Under the pieces are notes generated by a model, which worked only from the letters and a program-made list of their open reading frames with translations, searched no databases and was not told the DNA's origin. Below are positions 60,230 through 64,000 of a stretch of DNA of 64,000 bases, in pieces (position 1 is the stretch's first letter; each line of letters starts with the position of its first letter). The position numbers and the translations under genes are program-made. This DNA is from Aurantiochytrium sp. KH105 (lineage: Eukaryota; Sar; Bigyra; Thraustochytrida; Thraustochytriidae): assembly GCA_003116975.1 (NCBI GenBank), contig BGKB01000028.1, positions 372,001-436,000 of the forward strand, in the 5' to 3' direction.

Positions 60230-60813
60230 CTCTGTGCGGCGTGCAGTCGTTCTTTGATCGGTGCCTCGGTGTGCGGCAAAACCAGCTTGGCTGGGCTTGC
60301 TTGTTCGAGGCCCATGTAGTATGTAGTAAATAAGGCCAGCCGAAGCCGCATCCGCGAACTGGAACGCGCGGCTGGACCGGTTCTACGTTCGCGGGTGCGC
60401 TTGGCTGCTCCCGATTGCGCGCTCATGCACTGACCAACGTGAACAACGTGTGCGGGCTGACATCATCCCGCACGATGCGGAACTTGGTGTTGCTCGCTGT
60501 CGCGAGCGCGCCATCTTCCTTCCTTTCCCTCGGGCTGTCTGTCTGTCGGGCTGGTCTCAGGCTGGATGGGTGGCTTGGGCCGCCGTGCGAATCCTTCCTT
60601 TCTTCGATTTTCCGGTTCTTCGTCCTTCTTGCCGTGCTTTCGATGGCGAATGCCGCATGATTCAAGATCATCCGCAACGGGCGGACGGCAGCATATTGCA
60701 GACGGATGGCAGCAGACGGACGGCCGGTCGGCCGATCGCGATGATTGATCGATCGATCAATAATCAATCGCGAGGGTTTTCTTGGCCAAGCACCAAGGTC
60801 TCCACTTTCGCGG

Positions 60814-60844
60814 TCCCAGCCCAGCCCAGCCCAGCCCAGCCCAG
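60814..60844. repeat. (CAGCC)n microsatellite
   Basis: Six CCCAG units. Confidence 0.9.
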
Positions 60845-61594
60845 GCCTGCTTCACAATCAAGCCCTGCTTTGCCTGGCTCCACTCGACGTGGCCGTGAGC
60901 ACGCAGAACTTGAGGAACTAATTCATGGATGGCGCATACTACTTACTACAAGGCAACGCGCAGTGAGGCCCAGGAACCCCGGCCGGATCGCCGGCGAAAA
61001 ACGATGACGCCAGCAACGATCGGTTGCTGAGGGGGAGAGGAAGGTGGGGGGCAAGCGACATCGCCTGCGCCAGGTTTCACCTCGCCGTGCGCCTGGAGTA
61101 GAAGCAATGCATGTAGGTTCTGGCGCGCAACTGCTCGCTAGACTATACACGCCCCCGCGAATTGCTCGCAAACTTCAGGTTCCTTTGTGTGCACGCAATC
61201 CAGGCAAGCGAGGTCTCCACACCGGCAGCGGCATGTCAGGCACGGCCAGCTGCAGCGTGCATGTGTTTGAGAACAAGGACCGGGTATTGCCATGTTCTCA
61301 ACGTTAGTCAGGCAAAGAGAAAAAGACGGGTGATGATAAACGAACGTGGAGGAGCGGGTCGCGCGTGCGCTGACTGGCCCTCGTTCCTGCTGTTGGCGAA
61401 CGTTTTTCGTTGTTCGTGAAATCATTGGAGTCAGACTTGTATCTCGATAGCATACGTGGGACCGAGATCATAAATTCGGAGACAAAAGATCAAATTCTGG
61501 CTGCACGCTCTGATGTGTATGGATTCATCAGGTTAAAAAAAGATTGTGACGATAACCGTCCGCTGATTGGCCCTCAAATTAATTTTACTGTTAG

Positions 61595-61918
61595 TTAATG
61601 TGATAGGCAAACGATTGCCGCCAAAGTCTCATCGGTCTTTGTCATGTCTTGGTCTCTGACTGTGAAGCGAAAAGCAAATTCCAAATGGAAGATCGATTCC
61701 CTAACGAAGTCGCTTTCAGGCTCGTAAAGATAATCGAAACACACTGTCAAGCACAGAGCGCAAATGGCGCACATGTTGGCTGTCGGGACAAAACCCTCGA
61801 AAAAGAGGATCATGAGCAGCATCTGGTTCTTGGGGAAAAGGTCGATCGCGAGGTAGAGAAGAGAAAAGGACACGGCAGGAATGACATAAAAGAACAAAAT
61901 CCCAAGCCTACACCACAT
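61595..61918 (-). pseudogene. Membrane-protein fragment, possibly auxin-efflux-carrier-like
   Basis: A 107-codon frame with two or three hydrophobic segments (LGILFFYVIPAVSFSLLYLAI; MLLMILFFEGFVPTANMCAI). Codons in the first half are C-ended, as in real genes of this window; the second half (from about 61765) is not. The phrase FFEGFVPTANM recalls the conserved segment near the end of auxin-efflux/PILS-type transporters, but the match is short. It is probably a relic or a single exon. A chance ORF is less likely, given the codon bias. Confidence 0.3.
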
Positions 61919-62500
61919 CCACGCGCTTGCGCCTCCACGTCTGCGATGTATACGCGTCGATCCTCAACGAACGTAAAGCGAAACGCAATGACATCCCTGG
62001 TGTCGTCCTAACAAGGCCAATGTCACTATGGATGGGTGGGTGTCATCGTTAGTGTCATCGTTAGGTGCCATCGTTTGTTTACAAGGGCCCGTCCGCCGCG
62101 GCCGTGCAATAGGCCCTTACTTTGGGCCTCTTTGCCTTCTACACATGGATGCACACACTTTTTCGGCCCTTGCCGGGGCTAATCATGCGGCACGCGCGCG
62201 CCTCTCGCTGCCGGTTTGCGCTTGCCTAGACAGCAAACTGCGCGTGTTTTGCTTTTTGCGGCCGTGGGCGGACGGACGGACGGACGAGCGAGTGAGTGAG
62301 TAGGCGAGCGAGGAGCCGCGAGCACGCTCAAGGCACGTATCTCGCTCGCCTCCTCCCTCCCTTTCTTTCTTTCTTTCCCTTCTCGCCTCCGCCTTTTCGC
62401 TCCGGCAGTACGGCGAAAGCTGATCGCGAGATTGACTTTACTGCCCCGCCCGGACCCAACGGGACCCATCTGAGGCGAGCCTCAGGCCTTTCCGGGCACA

Positions 62501-64000
62501 ATGGACCCAACTCTCGTCGCCAGACGAGGCGTCAACCTCAACTACCTCGTGGAGCTCTTCAACACCATTGACACGAACATTCTCTGCAAAAATACTGAGC
62601 TCATGACCGTCAGGGGCCACGTGGTCACGGACGAGGGCGAAAGCCTTTCGCCAGGCATGACGCTTGAGCTGGTCAAGCGCGGTACTTTCTTGTCCATGCC
62701 CAAGGTGCGATTCCCAGGTTCCGAAAAGGTGTTTGAGATCCCAAGGTCCAAAATCGAGTTCAAGAGACGCTCGCACTGGACCATCAAAGATGTCATCGAG
62801 TTCGCCATTAAGCCCTCCGTGGCCGGCCGCCACACGGCAATTGCCAACGTCCTCGACGACCGTCACGTGGCAAACCAGGAGTTCAAGTGCTACTATCTCA
62901 GTGCACCTCCGCACGCGTCTCTAGGCAAGCTCGTGGCAGCTCTGCAAGCTTTCTTTGACGGCGAAGACGACGATCCTACCTCCGTCTACTTTTGGTTTGA
63001 GCCCCTCAATGTGGACCCCTTTTCTTTGGACGAAGGTAACGAGGAGTTCATGCGTGAATATGAGCTCTCAATCGTTGACCGAGTTGGCGCCTGCTCGGAG
63101 CACCTCGTATATGTCGAGACCTGGGGCTTCAAGGACGCCCACAAGCCTTCCAACGAATCATTCCGACACGCCAAGATCCTCTGGGAAATCGCCTGTGCAC
63201 GAGACGAAGACCTTGATACGATCGTCATGCTCCCACCCGAAGCCAAGCGCGACCTTCTCGCGTCATTTCGATCGCACGGTCTCACTTACTTCGACGACAT
63301 GATGGCCACAATCTCCATCAGCTCTGCTTGGGGTTTATCGTACTTGGCAGACATCTTCCGAGAGTCGGCAGAAGCAGATGCCAGTGACTCGGAAAGCGAA
63401 CAAGATGATGCCGAGGCCGATGACGAAGATATCATCGCGCGACGCGCAGAGCTCACCGACAGGGTCGTTGTCAAGCAGCTCGAGATCTGGTTCATGCACA
63501 CCTTTGCGCACGAGGTGCCCAGACTTGCCGAGAAAAAGGACATTCAATTTAGACCCACGGCCAAGGCTATCAACCGCATTGCAGTCATGCACTCACGCAA
63601 TGAAGAGTGGGACGAGGCCCTCAAGCTCTTTGACTTTGTCATCAAATTCACGCGTCTCGGCGGCGGATCGCATCCATTGCTTGCTTATTCCCTCAATAAT
63701 AAGGCGCTCATTCTCGAGCGCAAAGGCGACCTGGCGTCCGCAGTTCCCTTGTTACGCGAGGCAATTGCCATTCTCGAAGCGACCGATGGTGCCGAGAGCT
63801 CGTGCTCAAAACTCGTCAATAATCTCATTACCATCCTGGAAAAATTGGGAGACCTAGAGGAATCTGAAAGCATGCTCCGCCGCTTGGTTCAACTGCGCAC
63901 AATTGCCTTCGGAGCGGGCTCCGTTTTTGTTGCTCTGGCGCTTCGGCACCTTGGCGCAGTGCAGACCGAGCTCGGGGACATTGACGCGGCCAAAACGAGT
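62501..64000 (+). CDS. TPR-like repeat protein, 3' end outside window
   Basis: Open from ATG 62501 (ACAATGGAC) to the right edge, 500 codons seen. The first ~360 residues match no domain I know; they include a short acidic segment (SDSESEQDDAEADDEDI, about 305-325). From about residue 375, helical pairs with TPR-like spacing appear: AINRIAVMHSRNEEWDEALKLF, LAYSLNNKALILERKGDLASAVPLL and LVNNLITILEKLGDLEESESML, then ALALRHLGAVQTELGDIDAA at the edge. The N-K/N-A-x-I-x-x-x-x-G-D-L/I style is that of tetratricopeptide repeats of the kinesin-light-chain/nephrocystin type. These are protein-binding scaffolds. The function is otherwise unknown. Confidence 0.8.
   Translation, partial: MDPTLVARRGVNLNYLVELFNTIDTNILCKNTELMTVRGHVVTDEGESLSPGMTLELVKRGTFLSMPKVRFPGSEKVFEIPRSKIEFKRRSHWTIKDVIEFAIKPSVAGRHTAIANVLDDRHVANQEFKCYYLSAPPHASLGKLVAALQAFFDGEDDDPTSVYFWFEPLNVDPFSLDEGNEEFMREYELSIVDRVGACSEHLVYVETWGFKDAHKPSNESFRHAKILWEIACARDEDLDTIVMLPPEAKRDLLASFRSHGLTYFDDMMATISISSAWGLSYLADIFRESAEADASDSESEQDDAEADDEDIIARRAELTDRVVVKQLEIWFMHTFAHEVPRLAEKKDIQFRPTAKAINRIAVMHSRNEEWDEALKLFDFVIKFTRLGGGSHPLLAYSLNNKALILERKGDLASAVPLLREAIAILEATDGAESSCSKLVNNLITILEKLGDLEESESMLRRLVQLRTIAFGAGSVFVALALRHLGAVQTELGDIDAAKTS

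Larger units (their letters stand above)
58473..62500. other. Long divergent intergenic region, repeats and one coding-like fragment
   Basis: 4 kb between the divergent starts of the carnitine acyltransferase and the TPR-like gene. It holds a T-rich TTTTGTTTTCTTTT tract (58876-58966), GAGGC (60201-60229) and CAGCC (60814-60844) repeats, ATCG units near 60746, and a CTTT run near 62364. A minus-strand membrane-protein-like fragment (61595-61918) is listed separately. Nothing else is supported as a gene. Confidence 0.55.

Noticed and set aside
1..64000. tRNA or rRNA genes
   Set aside because: Looked for T-loop-like GTTCGA contexts (for example near 1690 and 33400), but stems did not pair; no rRNA-like sequence was noticed. 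A covariance-model scan would be decisive.

Overview
The window is eukaryotic nuclear DNA. Genes sit on both strands with long, repeat-rich spacers, most open frames are intron-free, and the few introns are short GT-AG introns. The products are histone H2B, a mitochondrial carrier, VMA21, a DHHC palmitoyltransferase, a formin, an AGC kinase, a PI4K-gamma-like kinase, a carnitine acyltransferase and an Enhancer-of-polycomb-like protein. GC-rich, C/G-ended codons, Thr/Pro linkers in secreted proteins and few introns fit a stramenopile, most likely a labyrinthulomycete (thraustochytrid). That placement is inference; no rRNA or organelle marker is present.

Layout. 1-5.8 kb: two head-to-tail secreted subtilases (minus strand; the first is cut by the window edge). 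5.8-7.8 kb: no gene seen. 7.8-12.3 kb: a run of broken plus-strand genes: a PD-(D/E)xK nuclease/kinase fusion with frameshifts, a metallophosphoesterase with three in-frame stops, an FG-GAP-like fragment, and an unrecognised remnant. 12.4-13.4 kb: a two-exon SET-domain gene. 13.4-16.2 kb: low-complexity DNA ahead of a mitoferrin-like carrier (16.2-17.7). 18-19 kb: a two-exon VMA21 gene, divergent from a Cys-rich type I membrane protein. 20.3-24.6 kb: an LRR protein and a DHHC palmitoyltransferase, the latter divergent from an EPL-domain gene (25.1-27.2). 27.2-32.2 kb: a tandem segmental duplication carrying two BAR-domain genes. 32.5-33.8 kb: a non-coding block of inverted and direct repeats. 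34.6-35.2 kb: an intron-containing H2B gene. 35.7-38.7 kb: a FYVE-like/formin protein. 40-41.8 kb: an AGC kinase. 43.7-46.3 kb: a PI4K-gamma-like kinase with a large insert inside the catalytic core. 50.5-53.1 kb: an 865-residue protein with three THAP-like modules. 54.8-56.1 kb: a secreted protein with two related domains. 56.5-58.5 kb: a carnitine acyltransferase. 62.5 kb to the right edge: a TPR-like protein, cut by the window.

The genes are not an operon-like system. Several belong to shared cell-biological themes (membrane and actin remodelling: BAR proteins, formin, PI4K-like kinase; organelle function: mitoferrin, carnitine acyltransferase, VMA21; chromatin: H2B, EPL, SET), but nothing in the sequence links them functionally. 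The least explained parts are the triple THAP-like protein, the repeat block at 32.5-33.8 kb, the split PI4K-like catalytic core and the cluster of recently broken genes.
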